Source of the DNA: Knoxdaviesia capensis | Taxonomy: Eukaryota > Ascomycota > Sordariomycetes > Microascales > Gondwanamycetaceae | Length of the DNA stretch: 64,000 nucleotides | Reading direction: 5' to 3' | NCBI GenBank assembly: GCA_001510575.1 | Contig: LNGK01000003.1 | Coordinates: 1,417,755-1,481,754 of the forward strand | Shown here: piece by piece, positions 33,017 to 46,008 of the stretch | Layout of the letters: every line of letters starts with the position of its first letter | How positions within the stretch are numbered: position 1 is the stretch's first letter | Program-made: the position numbers and the translations under genes | The notes under the pieces: model-generated | The model's input: only the letters and a program-made list of their open reading frames with translations | What the model was told of the DNA's origin: nothing | The model's database searches: none

Positions 33017-36000
33017 GGAGGGCTGGGCTTGGAGTACTGGAGTCAGTCGCCCGTTTGCCATATCATGTCCTGTTTGCTTGTTCACTATCCCGGGGTCTTG
33101 ACGATTTCCGTCTTCCATTGAGTGGAACTTACCTGAGTGTTGTGTTTTCTTCCTGTACCAATTTGCCTCTCTAGTAAAGTGGTAGTGTAATCTCATCTCC
33201 CAAATACTCCCACTCTATCCGAAACAACCGACCGGAGATGCTCTGCAGTGATCTGCTACCCTGTACCGCGCCTTCAGTATTCTCGTGTGTGCCTTCGCCA
33301 CTGCCCGAGCTTTATGGGCCCACGACAAATCGTCTCACACTGCCCCCCAACCTCCACAGCTCGGCTATCTTTTTTCCGCTCGCCAGCCTGTGAGCTTGCA
33401 TGGGTTATTTTACCACATCTGGCCACTTGCAGTCAACCAACAAGCGGTGACACTGCTAAACCCCAGATGCCATCCCACGGCTGACCCCCACCATTGCCCT
33501 GTGCCTTACTCCAGCATCCGAGATGGCTAGCCTAGCTGAGCCTAGCTACTATGCAGAAGACAAGAAAAGTTTGCAGGCTGAACAAGGGACCGTCTGAGGG
33601 TGAGTTACAAGGAGGGAAAACCTTGGTAGACCATCAAGTTGTTAGTCAGAGGCGGTGAACTGACACGGACTGGTACTGTCCATGCACACTCAAACGGGCC
33701 AAGCGTTGACAATTGTCCAGGCCACATAGCCAACAGCCAACCAACTCCAAAAAGCCCGCGACATCACAAGTGATATCAACCATGCTACCGTTGCATATCA
33801 TCCCAGCATCTCAATGCCCACGACTGCTTCAGACTTCCTGCCATTCGTTGCTGGAAGACCGTGTGATAGACAAACAAATGCCTCGGGTGTATTGCAACCC
33901 CCACCATCGACAGTGCATCTTGATTGTCAGAGCAAACCAGCCTAGCCGTAGCCCAAGGAGTGCTGAGCAGCGGTGCCTGGTGGCATCCGGATGGACATTC
34001 CAGATCTGAATTGATAGCGAACGAGAAGCTAAAGTTGCCAGGTTGGCGACCTGCATGCACCGTAATCACATCACCAACGGCCGGTTCCGCGTGGCCATCC
34101 ACAAGCTCTTTGGGCATGAAGCGCCAGCCACGAAGGATCTCTCTGACTCGACTTCTTGCTTAGCTATTGGAGGGGTTCTCTTCAGGTGACGTGGTATGTG
34201 ATGCGTATATGCCCGTCAGTAGACGAGATTTTCCATGTCTTCATTTGGTAGTACTACCCGAGAGGACGACAGCTGGTCGGACACCGCAGAACCAGAGAAT
34301 GGGCACCAAGAAGACTCAGACCATTTCGGAAGACGCTGCATCTGCAGGTTGTGATGTGAACCATGGGAGCACTTGCAGCGAAAAATAGTCCGGCCTTTGC
34401 TCCGAAATGCTCCGTACGGCTATCTCTAGCCCGATGAATGCTTGGCCTGGCCCAAAAAGCTTTGCATGTTAGTCCCTTAGCCGTGACAAGAGATTTGCAG
34501 CATTCACAAGATACAGCATATTCGATCCGTAATCTAAGATGCTGCTGGCTGCATATGTCAATGCTTTGCTAGCAGCTTTGGACTGTGACCGCCTCACGGA
34601 CCTGTGAACCGGGAGGCAGCTCGGCAGACTTTCGACCGTGGGTTCCATCCGGACCGGGGCAGGCGCCTAAGGATCGTGCATATTTAACCTCCGGCTTGCA
34701 ATGAAGAAGCCGTGGCCGGGGTGGGATGCCGCTAAATAGGCTAGCTTTTGAGCCGATGACACTGTGTGTGATTTTTTCATTTTTCAATCACAGCCAACTT
34801 CCACTGACGACAACTGTAGTTGCTGAGATGACGAAGTACTCACCAAGTATCACTCAAGTACCTCACCAGGTTTGAGAAATCGGCCCGCCTAGACTCCATC
34901 CCATTGTTCGACAGGGGATAGACCCTGTGGTGCTGGATGACGACTGCCATTTAGAGTGTGGAGGAATCGGGCGGCCTGGCGATCGTGTCAAAGCGCAACG
35001 GCTAGAGGTGGCTATACGTACAGTTCAGCACATGCTGTATGGAAGTGGTGAGTGCGGTGCCTACACATCTGGACGTGATATCATCGAACTGTGGAAAGCT
35101 CCGCTGTCGATGCATGCTTTGCTGTAGTATACTTGCTTGTTGATCTTCAGTGCTGGTAGCGTTTGCCATCAGCTGGCCAGGGTGTGTAGGGCAGGGCCCT
35201 CGGCTGGTTAAGACGAAGTCCTGTGGGAGTGATATTGTGATCACGACATCAGACGGGAATCAAAACCGTGGGCCGACACAGAAAAACCCCAAAAACCCAC
35301 AGACATCCGCTGACCGGGACAGCTTGCTAGCCTGGCCAATGGTTGTGCCAAACATTGAATTCGGACCACCGTCAAGCCGATCAGATCGTGATAATCTCCA
35401 TATAGGGGGAGACACCAACAAGTGTGCCTCCGAAAAAAACCCCACAACAACCAACCAGATGTGAAAATCGGCATGGGTTGGTTGTGCGAGTGTGTGCCGA
35501 TTTTGCCACTCGCTTGTCAAATGGAGTTCGTAGACGCGGAAGATGGCTGTGTTCTTTGATCACCAGCCCAGGTTCATTTTTTTCCAGCTAGCCGATTTTG
35601 GCCGTGGGCAACTCAATGATGTTGCTGTTTAGGAGTGAATTTGGGAGCTACCCACCTTTCAAGGTGATGAGATCATCCCCAAAGAGACGAAAATAGAGAC
35701 ATCTTGCGAGTACGAAGATGGATCTAGACCGTGAGGGGGTTCTGGACCTAGTGACTTGTTGGAGGCGTATCAGAAAACATTTCCATACTGCACTTACATG
35801 TGAAGGGGATATAAGTCCGACGCGAGCAGTGTCTCATTGCCGCTGCCAACGTGCAATGCAATGCTGTGGCTCTAGCATTATCTTGCAATAGTGTGTTTTC
35901 AAAACCTGGTTAGAAACACGAGCATCCAGTTTGAAAAGCAACCGAATACCAACTGACCCACCTAGATGAAATATTTCCAAATGGACTCGTCGAGACAAAG

Positions 36001-38402
36001 GTCTCGTACGATGGCACAAATGCCTCCTTTTGGAATCTCTGCATGTCTTGGACCAAAAATATGGACGGAATAGGGGCCGTGATAGGCGTAGGTAAACATA
36101 AGGAGACAGATGTGCTTCTCGAGTACTTGGATAAACATTCTGGAGGAGACTCTTCTGTCCCGTGGCGTGTGCATATCGTTGCGAGTTGCCCCCCAATCAG
36201 CGATGTTGTGCATGCATATTAAGTCCTGTCCTATCACTGGAGAACCAGTTAACAGCGGGAAGATTGCGGGTACTTGTTCACGAGCACCACCGCTGACAGT
36301 GCTGGAACAGAGTCAAGAAAGGCATAATGGACCTAGTATTGCTACCGGCGATGCCTGGAAACCAGACAATACCGTTGTCTAGAATTACAGCACTGTTAGT
36401 TTCTCCACACGGTTGCTTGAGCGCTTTCCCCCCACGCAGGAGATACTGTGTAGGGTGTGATCGGCAAACAGGTGCACTCACTGAGGTTAGGTTGACTGGA
36501 GAGTATAGTATTCCTGGCATATGCGTTCCTGAACACATACAACCTTCCAAGCCTGGACTGGCTTCAGAGCCTGTGATAATAATCAATCAGAGTCGGGGTG
36601 AGCCAAATAGTAACCACTGACCTAGACATGGCATTATTGGAAGCACGAACAGTCCAGTACCAGTCAGTATTTGAAGATAGATATCAGGGTTAGATCACAA
36701 TGAACCTCCCTACCACCCTTCCCACCTCGTTTTAGTCAACGCAGGAGAGCATTGGACTTGACTCTGAGTATACCCAGCCACAGTAGTGCCGTGACTTGAC
36801 AACTGGCAATGGTATAGCAGGTGGTGACCGTGCAGGTTTGACGAACTGTGTAGAAGACCGGAATGCCTAACTGGGACAGAGCCAAAAAGATTATCATACC
36901 CCAGCTGTTCAGGATGGGCCTGCACACGGTCAGTACCTACTGTATTCGAGGAGCGGAGAACAGAGTTGCAATATTGATGGCGACGACCAGATGGAAAAGC
37001 CCAAAGAACAAGGAATATAAAGGCACAGGAATTCCGAGTGGCATGGATCAAGGATCCCACGGGAGAGAAATGGGATGAATTTGGGTCCTTTGCCTAGTCT
37101 AAGGTGGTATTTTCATCTATCAATACCATGTAAGTGGTTGCAGTATCTTCAACAGCCCTGTAGGTTCAGGTCCAGGCCCGGACCAAAGTGCCTGGACGGG
37201 AACTGCTGAACGTGGAGGTGATCGCCAACAATCAGCTCCCTGTGTGTTTCCATTTACTCGATTCCTGTGCGGGTTTGGAGCACGTGTTGAAAAAGCCAGG
37301 AAAGCATCGTGGGACAGTAGCCAACAGTGTAGAATAAGGCTGTTCCAAGGTGTGGTGCGCTTCCTGGATCCTCTGCTGTTAGTGGTTGTTTTTTTCACCG
37401 TAACAGCATTGCGTGTATCGTGCAACACGGCACTGACTGCCGTGATCAGATCCAGTATTAGCGACAATCACTAGGCTGGTATTCCAGAACAGCAACCCAT
37501 TCGCAGCGATCGTTCGACAGCAACAACATCCGAGTATCAAGCTAGAACAAGGACCGGAACCCGCTAATCTGCAGTTGGCCATGCCAATATCAAGGGCGTA
37601 ACGCACAGGCAGGCGAGTTCGCGGGTGTTCTGGAGACAGCTAGGGAGATAGCGCCGCTCGAAAGCACGTCTGGCATAGTCTGAATAGAAAGGAAAAAAAG
37701 GTGCAAACTGCATGTGCCAAGCCCGTTCGACAAGCGAGACGACGTTCCCCACTTGGAGAGTCTGGGTCCCCGTCGAGCCCACTATGTGCAGGTCTGGGCC
37801 TGCATTCTCGTACAGTACAAGATGTACAGTAGATTGTATGCAGGTCCTAGAGAAAAAGGATAAGTGTGGAGGCTAGTGCCATGTTTTGATGGGGTTAACA
37901 TGAGAGAAAAAGGGAAAGCCTCAAGGGGGGTGCAGAGGACGTGATGGAACGGCAACTCAAGGTAGTGTAGATGGCAACGCATGATGCGAAGCGAAGAGTG
38001 GTCTAAGCACAGATGAAGAAGCGAAAACAAATATGTCGATAAAAGAACCGAAACTACTCAGCGAACATGGCTTCAGGCGAGACATCCTAGCGAATTTTTG
38101 GTGGTCGTGGTCGTGATGGAAATGGGGATGGTGAAGCGAGAGAGATCAAGACAGGGGTTCTAATTGCTCGTGATATCTTCTATGTCATATTTAAGTGAAC
38201 TCATCCGTGAGACGGAGCAAGAAAGCCGAATGACACGAACAGATAAGAAAAAGAAAAAAAAAAAGAGAAGAGAAAATGATATTGGAAGATGTTGATTTGT
38301 GGAAGCGATTGACGTTGAACTTAGGGCTGGATCACGAGAATGAGAGAAGACTGAGAGGGAAGGAGCTGATTGGCTTAGGTAACACAACTTGCACGGAGAT
38401 AG

Positions 38403-38442
38403 GGCCGGCCTTCCTCCGGGCTTTTTGCGGGAATGGCCGGCC
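38403..38442. repeat. GC-rich imperfect inverted repeat
   Basis: GGCCGGCCTTCC at 38403-38414 pairs with GGAATGGCCGGCC at 38430-38442 apart from one extra base, around a 15-nt loop that includes a T run on the plus strand. It is a stem-loop candidate in otherwise even-composition DNA. Confidence 0.65.
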
Positions 38443-40981
38443 GGGATATGACGACCTACGGCTGAGTGTAGGCAGGTGCGACCATGGACGATAGAGGAGT
38501 CGTTCACTTAGGGTTTGTGGCACCTTCGGTGACCAATGAGGGCGCGGTGTTAGCTTATGGCTCTGCCGAGGCTTCTTTCTCCAGTAAATGCATGTATTGG
38601 TTAACTGCATACACTGGATAGAGACAATATGGGATAACAGAATGTCCACCCATTCATCGTGATGATGGTGGTGTATGGCTGGCGAATTGTGACGTCTGAA
38701 ATCATGGCCTGATTTAGACAGCCTCTATATACAAGCCACTAAAACATTAGATATCGGACGGCGTGGGATGGGCTGGCAGGTTTACGAGCTATAGCCCCTC
38801 AATTACAGCGGCCTAGTGCCTCTAGAGCCCGTGATTTAGTGGACGAACCAGGTCAGGGGCAACAGCAAAAAGCTTGAAAGCGTGGAGACGCCGCCGTTCG
38901 TCGGAGTAGTGTATCGCATCGGACTGCCCAGATTGGGGCAGAAGAAGCTAACTTACGCATGATGACAGAGTATATATACATATAGAAGGTACAGGAACTA
39001 GGCGGGCTGACACTTACTTGCTGCGTCTCCGGAGCCACAGCTCACGCCGGGCCGGCTATCTCCGGGGCAATGGGACGACGCAGCTCCGACCACCGGCGAT
39101 CACCAACACGATACACAATACACGTAATAGAATGCACGAGTGACACCACCGTGTCGTCACTCACACTGAGTTGCTATAGAGTCAACTAACTTTTTTTTCT
39201 TCAGCTGCGTACGCAAGCCTGGTATAAACCGGCAAGTCCTTCATTCCAACTAGGCCGGACCAAATGCCAGCAACATACGATGTATCAAACACGACTACTG
39301 CAGCAGGAGAGTGTGAGAGACAAACAAACCATTGTGCCTAAGACACGCCCACTACTGCATGTGTGTACCTGTTCGGGGTGATCCATCAACCTGTGATCAT
39401 CCTATTAACATCTCATGGCTGATGATCCCCCCTAACTTTGTCCATGTGCAGTTCAAGCGAGCGCTTCCATATTACACGGGCTGGTGGTACTTCCAGTTAC
39501 CAGTATCGGACCCGGCCAATCACTTCCGGGGCTGTCGGCTCGACCAGAAAGAAAAGGGAGAAGAAGAGAACACAACCACTCATCTATCATGCAGCTGCCT
39601 TGGTAATGTCTGGAATGAAGACCGACCCTGCTGGGTGCTGTGCTGTGTAGCCCGTTTTCTCCCGTCTGAGGAAGTCATCACCTCGTGAACATCCATGGAA
39701 AAATGAGCTGTCTGAAATGCTACCCATGTCGGAAGAGCGGACCCCCCACTTATACTGGTAAGTTGCATACTCTAAGTGGGTTAGCCCTAGCACAGTGAGC
39801 GAGGGAAGCCCAAGGGGACACCGAAGAGTCTAGAAGGCGTCTTGTCGTGGGTAGACGAGGACACACATATACAGTACAGTAGTTGGTAATGTCGTACGTA
39901 TACTATGTACAGCAGATGCACGGAGAGAGCCAGAGAGACGACGAACAAAGACACCGCCAGCCCACCCACGACTCCGAGACAGCTGAAAATATCTCCAGAT
40001 GGGGAATAAAAACCCTCCAGCTGATATGGGGATGCAGTAGTCCGGCAAACACAGACAGCGGCCTGCCCATTGTCACGGACTCAAGACACCCAAGAGCAAA
40101 AGGAAGAGCAGAAAAAGAAAACATAGGCAAGGGGGAGTTGACACTACTGCACGGCGTCAAGTTCATCACATCTTCTCCGGACAAGAAAGCAGACGTGAAA
40201 GTTGCTTTTGGCGAATCTGTACGAACAGGTATGGGACCTTACTAGCACACTCTAAATCCCTCTCCTCTACCTCGACTAGCGAGCGGAGCATCCGGGTTTG
40301 TCCGGGCTAGCCTTTTGGATCTGGAGCCCTGTCCGCCTCTCTCTGTTGTCCGGCTTTCCATCTCTTCTTTCCCTCCACGGATATGGGTGTGTGCATGTGT
40401 GGCCTTCTTACTCTTCCGACGAATGGGCTCTGAACCTTGCTGGACCTGTTCCCCGGTCTTGTTGCACTGACCGACACAGATGAACAAAGCTCTGCACAGC
40501 CGAGAGCCGTGAGGAAGTGCGCCAACATGGGATGTAATGTATTGGTCGGGATTGCATGTCCCGGGATGCGACAATCTCCTGCAGTAGTGAGTACTGTAGA
40601 GAGAAGGAGGACTTGCCTAGCAAGTTCAACAACCATGGCGAATCTCCCCCAATGCCGTTTCCTCTTTTTCCGATAGTTTCCTCAACCTACGCTATATGTG
40701 TGTATCTACACAGTGTCCTTTGGCTTCCCCCTGCGCCTGGAGATAACAAGACTAGAGCCCACGCATCCTCTATCTCGATCACATCCGTCTTAAACACCAA
40801 ACCATCCCGCGCTGCCGGCTGTGGCCGCGGGCCCCGGCCCTCTTTTGCACGAGCGTGGGATGGGTGGTGTTCTGAACACGTACGCCTTCTGTCTGTACGG
40901 AGTAGATGTACTGTAGTGTACACCCACCGGACCTGAATGACCCTAGCGTGGAGACTTTTGGAACGACTATCTTCTTCTTTC

Positions 40982-40983
<2 letters not shown>

Positions 40984-41023
<40 letters not shown>
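40984..41023. repeat. TG dinucleotide microsatellite
   Basis: About 20 uninterrupted TG units. It is non-coding and is the longest pure dinucleotide run in the window. Confidence 0.95.
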
Positions 41024-41024
<1 letters not shown>

Positions 41025-41704
41025 CTTCTCAGCCGGCCAGTCACTCTCCTCACACCCAACGGGCTGTAAAGAGGCCAATGCGTATCTCGTTGACCGCCAA
41101 TTGCAACTATCATAGCTGCAAGACGATCTAATTGTGAGCAGAAACAAGAAAAAAGAAACAAAAATCTCTGACAGGCATAGGCGACCTGAAAAAAGAGATT
41201 GACAAGCCACCAAAAGGAAGTCTGCTTTCCCCAATGTCCCTTTCAAGAGTTGGGAGAAAGATTTTTCTGTTTTTGCCTATCACATCTATTTTCGGGGTCC
41301 TAAGTGTTCGGCCCGGTGGCTTGGAGCGAACATGTTTCTGTGCTTCCTTTTGCTTTCTTCACTCTTCTCGGCCTTTCTAGCCAATGCAATCGCGTTTCCA
41401 TATCTCGCTGCTCGCAGGATCCGAAGATCACCAGTCCCGAGGATCCTTCTAGACCGCCCTTCCCCATGTCTCCCTCTCGCGTTCCCACCCTGGCTGTTAT
41501 TGACATCTCCAGGGCCTGAAATTGCGCCTTTTTGCTGCTTTCGCTTCCCAAGCTTCCTACAAGTCAGAGAGCCAGACCCTCGCTCACCGCGCCTGGGCAA
41601 CATCAGCTTTGCGGTGCTCTCACGAAACATATGCCTCTTCTGGTATGTCGATTGTCTCTCGGCTCCAGGCCGACGGGTGTTCGTCGTCGTCAGCCTGCCC
41701 CCCC

Positions 41705-41707
41705 NNN
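41705..41707. other. Assembly gap (NNN) in a poly-C run
   Basis: Three unresolved bases lie between two C homopolymers (CCCCCCC-NNN-CCCCCCCC). The true length of the C tract is unknown. Confidence 0.98.
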
Positions 41708-43567
41708 CCCCCCCCACGTAGTCGAACACCTTAACCACATGTGTATAGCGCTTCTCCCTATCCCGTGCTTCCTTTTTCCTTCTTTTTCTTTGTTCCCTTT
41801 CGTGTCACCTGTTACTTCGTTTTGCAGGGCGTAAGAGCAAACTTGCCACCCGCTCGGCCTTGGTTCGTCTGAATATCCGGCACAGAGATTGGCGGACTTG
41901 CCTTGGACGCTGCTTCTGCTGCTCTAGAAATGCAAAATCCCAGAGATACGGATGCCCGTGCAGCTTTTCAGCTGGCCACCAGCCGGCGTTCTGGTCTCTT
42001 TTCGGAAATGCCCTCATGAACCCACGAGATACTTAGTCGACCAGACACACACTGCCCATACTACCAATGCTACGCCTGCAACTTACTGATTGTCACCCAC
42101 CCATTTCGTGACTGGCCAAGTTACGATACGGTGCAAACATGCAATCCTCGTACAGAAAGCCGTAGGAGTACAGTAGAATTGATCATGTACTGTATTCACA
42201 CTTGGCCTCCAAACCACCCCGGAAGGAGGACCGAACGCCATACAAAAAAGGCGAGGTTGCATTCTCGATCCCACTATCCCGTCTGACGCTCCTCGTCTAA
42301 TACACAACTCATTCTAAAATTCAGCACAAAATAGTGAAACATGCGTAGCAAGGAGAGAAGAGTGTGTTCATCAATCCCCGAAAAGAACGCATTAATGCCA
42401 AATAAAAGAAGCGCTTCTTTTGCTTCTCTTAACCCCTATCCGAAACGAACCCAAAAAGAGAACATCCCGAGCAACTCCAAATTATTAGAAAACAATAACG
42501 AAATCCAGAAATGTAAAAGAAACCTTTTCTTTTTGCATAGCTCAAAAAGCAAACCCCCTTAAACACCTCAGTTTCCTCTCCTCCAAAAAATCAGGCTTTT
42601 ATGTGAGGAAAACATGGTTTACACCGTAATCCCCTGCCCTGCGTGTAGCACCATACCCGATTCCAGTAGACTAAATGCAAACGAAAGGACATGGAAAAAA
42701 AGGAACAACAAAGAACTCCAGTAGAAAAAAAACTCCATTTTCCGATTAAAAACAAGCCGCGCTGAAGCTGCCAGATTCCCTAAAAGGACTCTCGATGCAA
42801 TTCTACTTATAATTGCAGAGTGAACCAACCTAAAGAGAACAGGCAAACGCTGCCCGAGGAACCAAATGCGAGGCGCCTCAAAAAGGACAAAAACGACGAA
42901 AACTAAAACTGACCAACGATCCGAGGGGCCTGACCCGAATTTCCCCCTTCCAAGAACCCCCAAACCCTGAAAAACCCAAGAAAAAAAAGCATGGGAATGT
43001 AAAAGGAAACAAGCAGACTAAAGACAAACTTGGAATCTAGAACCCAAGAATCCCCAAAGGTCTGGATAAGGAGTGAAGAAAGGCTTGTAACAAGCACAAG
43101 AGAGGAAAGGAAAGAGAAAAAAGGGGAGGGAAGAGAGGGAAGAACGGTGCGGATGCTGCCCACAGCTCGCCAAGAGTCTAGCCGAGAAGACCAGAAAAAT
43201 GCCGCCTCACACCCTCTCTCATGGAGTAGAGATAATGTGATCTCTATCAGAACTTGTCGGAGAGAGGAGCTTTGGAGGCAACATGGGGTAGCAAGCGAGG
43301 AAGGGCAGCGGAAGAGGGGGGGAAGGGGGTGTGTGTAAGAGCGAGGGAATTCAGGTACCTCATTTGTATCATAGCATCGTGAAGGTTAACGCCAGACCCA
43401 AAGAAAAAGGAAAAAGCAAAAGGGAAGAGGAGTATTGCACACGGGGGGTGGGGGGGGTGGTTGGGGGGAAGAGAAAAGAAGGAAAAGGACAAAAAGAAGC
43501 GAGAAAGGAAGAGTGACACACACAGGGTGTGTGCCTCAGGGACTTAAGAGAGACCCCCCCTGCCCTA

Positions 43568-45338
43568 TCACATCTTCTCAGAGGCCTCAAAGCCGCTTCC
43601 CTCAACACAGATAGTTGACGAATCGTCCGAGAGACTGACAACCGAAGCTGAGGGCTTCAGCACTGACTTGACGCCGTTGTACATCTGGAGCTTCTCGACG
43701 TAGAAGCTGGGGACCTGCTGCTGCTTCTGCGCAGTCAGAATGCTGGGCAGGCCCATGGTCGGCTTTGAACGGGGCGTGAGGCGCAGGTTATCGTTGGCAT
43801 CTCCATCGGCTCGGCTGCCCCAGGACGTCTGCGAGAGGGAAAAAGAAAGGGGTTGTTAGGATAGTCTCAATGGAATGGAGTTGATTGAGGGGGGGTGGGG
43901 GGTTATTTGCGTACCATCTTAAGCGTCAGCAGGGCATACAACTTTATGAAGCCGTGGAAGTACCCAAAGATGATCGACACCGGAAGGTACACAAGGTCCT
44001 TCGGGTTGCGGCGGAATAGCCCAACGAGCTTGACCACCTTGGTGAAGAGGAACATGAAGGCGAGTTGGGCCCAGAAGACCCGGTTGCGGGTCTCAGGCTC
44101 CCAGCCCTCGGTCATCTTCCAGCACGAGAAGATCAGGAGCGGGTCGGTAAGAATAGCGAGCGAGGTAAAGGTAGCGAGGTGCAGAGCGTAAGTGCACCAA
44201 GGCTGCTGGCTATGGGAGGGGAAATAGGACTTCATGTTAGTTTGTGGGCAAAAAAAGAAAACAAAAAGAGTAGCAAAAACAGAGCCACTGTAGCCAAGAA
44301 CGTACGTGATAACAGTCTTCTCGCGAACAAGACTGGTCCAGTTGCTTCGCCAGTTGCTCCGGGCCCAGCGGGAGCACTGGTACAGAAACTTAATGTTATC
44401 CTCAAGAGTGGTCTCAACTTCACACTCGGGATCGTACTGGATCCACGTCTTCCAGCGGTGGTTCACCAACCACCGGGTGACAAAGTTGTCATCGTCGGCA
44501 TTGAGAATGTACTTTCCCCAGCGTTCAGTCTTGAATCCCTCAAGGAAGTCGTCGCTGGAGAGGATCTCCGAGCGGTAGGCACCGGTGCGGCCCGACATGC
44601 ACGAAGTGCCGCCGTCGATGTTGTGCGTGGCCGAAATCTCAAAGTTACGGCGCTCGATGTAGGCGGCTCCCAGCCAGTTGAAGCAGCGAGCCATGAGCGA
44701 GCCGGATTCGAGGCGGCGAACGCGCTGGCACGTTCCCACACCGCCCATCTTGGGGTCCTCGAACGGCGCCAGGATCCATGGCATCAGCGTTTTCGGCCAT
44801 GTAACGTCGTCGTCGGCCATGATGGTGATGGCCGTCTTGACGCGCGGGAGCGCCTCGCAGACCTGCAAGCGCTTGTTGGCCACCGGCGTGTACATGACAT
44901 TGATGTTAGAATGCGGGTGATCCAGCGTCTTGGCTAGGTTTTCGAGGTTATCGAACTTGTCAATCGTGGTCACGAGCATCATCTCAAACGGCATGCAGTC
45001 GAGGATGCTCTGCAGCGAAGGGCGGAGATCCTCGAAGCAGTGGTGGATGGTTGGGATGATCACGGTGACATCGCGAGAAGTGAAGGTAGGGTTCTTAGGA
45101 ATGGGGAAGGAAGGGTAGGTCCAATGGCTAATGCAGTGGACAAGAAGACGGAAATACCGGTAGACCCTAGAGTGACTGAGAGTTAGAGCCATAGAGAGGT
45201 GGTTTGAGGCCTTGGAGGGAGAGAGAATACATACCAGAGGATCCAGAACACATGGAACCAGAGAGTGGGATCGGCCAGATGGGTCGAGCCCCAGGCAATG
45301 AGGCCTTCAAGCAAACCACCAACAATGAAGCCAGACAT
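43568..45338 (-). CDS. GT2 family polysaccharide synthase (CPS1/hyaluronan-synthase-like), four exons
   Basis: Exons on the minus strand are 45338-45235, 45166-44306, 44209-43915 and 43828-43568, giving 506 residues. Residues 1-40 contain one membrane segment. The catalytic GT-A core follows: VTVIIPTIHHC, MADDDVTWP (metal/UDP-sugar-binding Asp cluster at 153-155), GGTSCMSGRTGAYRSEI, NADDDNFVTRW (259-261), and the QxxRW product-channel motif as QCSRW (298-302). Three or four C-terminal membrane segments come after the 44305-44210 intron. The last exon gives a cytosolic tail beginning TSWGSRADGD. This matches the fungal GT2 related to Cryptococcus Cps1, described in Zymoseptoria and Fusarium as needed for hyphal growth on solid surfaces; the sugar product is not settled. 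The intron 44305-44210 is a multiple of three and open, so intron retention would give a longer reading frame. Splicing restores VIT-QQPWCTY, matching the family. Confidence 0.93.
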
Positions 45339-45688
45339 CTTGTCAAGTTGGACACAAGTCAACTTGAACACCCAACAGAAGATAGCTTCGGTGTTGACGA
45401 GGGGACACAGTCAAATAGAAGAGACTGTGATACAAGTGACACAAGAAGAACGAACTGTTAGTTGTAACGATAGACAAAATGAGCGGAAGCGGAACAAGGT
45501 GAAGAAGGGTAATCAAGAAGAGAGAAAGGCAAGGAGAGAGTGTGTAGTGAAGAAGAAGAAGGAGAGGAGAGAGAGAAGAAAAGAGAATAAGAGGGAAGAA
45601 GTTGAAGTGCTCAGGGAATAGAAGGAAGAATTTATAGTCTGGGGGTTTTTGGTGTAGAGTCTACTATTCACAAGACGCCGCATCTCAA

Positions 45689-45701
45689 TTATATATATAA
45701 C
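45689..45701 (-). promoter_or_regulatory. TATA-like element upstream of GT2
   Basis: An alternating TA run (TTATATATATAAT on the minus strand) lies about 350 bp upstream of the GT2 start codon, inside a CT-rich sense strand. It is a plausible core-promoter element by position and sequence only. Confidence 0.4.
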
Positions 45702-45958
45702 TGAGAGTGCGTGGGGATGTGAATGATTTTTAAATAGCTACCACCACTGTACGTAAAAATCCTAGTCATCGTACATGTATGTAGGAAGCCAAAAAACAAC
45801 AAGGGACAACAAAACATGATAAGAGGGAGGTCTGGCTACTTTTCTCCTTTTTCCTTTGGTGGTGTGTATATAAACGCAAAACCCGCCACACACCTCTCTG
45901 GCTCTACCCTATCAGCGGGCACTTTCGAAAAACAGACAGCTCAACAAACGAATGCTGG

Positions 45959-45961
<3 letters not shown>

Positions 45962-46000
<39 letters not shown>
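45962..46000. repeat. GA dinucleotide microsatellite
   Basis: About 19 GA units without interruption, in the purine-rich stretch upstream of GT2. GAGA-type runs can also be binding sites or exclude nucleosomes. Confidence 0.95.

Positions 46001-46008
<8 letters not shown>

Larger units (their letters stand above)
33017..43567. other. 10.6-kb convergent gene-free spacer
   Basis: Both flanking genes end here, yet the interval is larger than most fungal genes plus their flanks. Composition from 33.0 to 40.2 kb is even and near 50% GC, without obvious RIP signature. Visible items are an inverted repeat around GGCCGGCC (38403-38442), a TG microsatellite (40984-41023), an assembly gap (41705-41707), several GTACAGTA elements and, from about 42300, an A-rich plus strand that forms the U-rich 3' flank of GT2. 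All ORFs are under 160 codons and none resembles a known protein. Confidence 0.5.
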
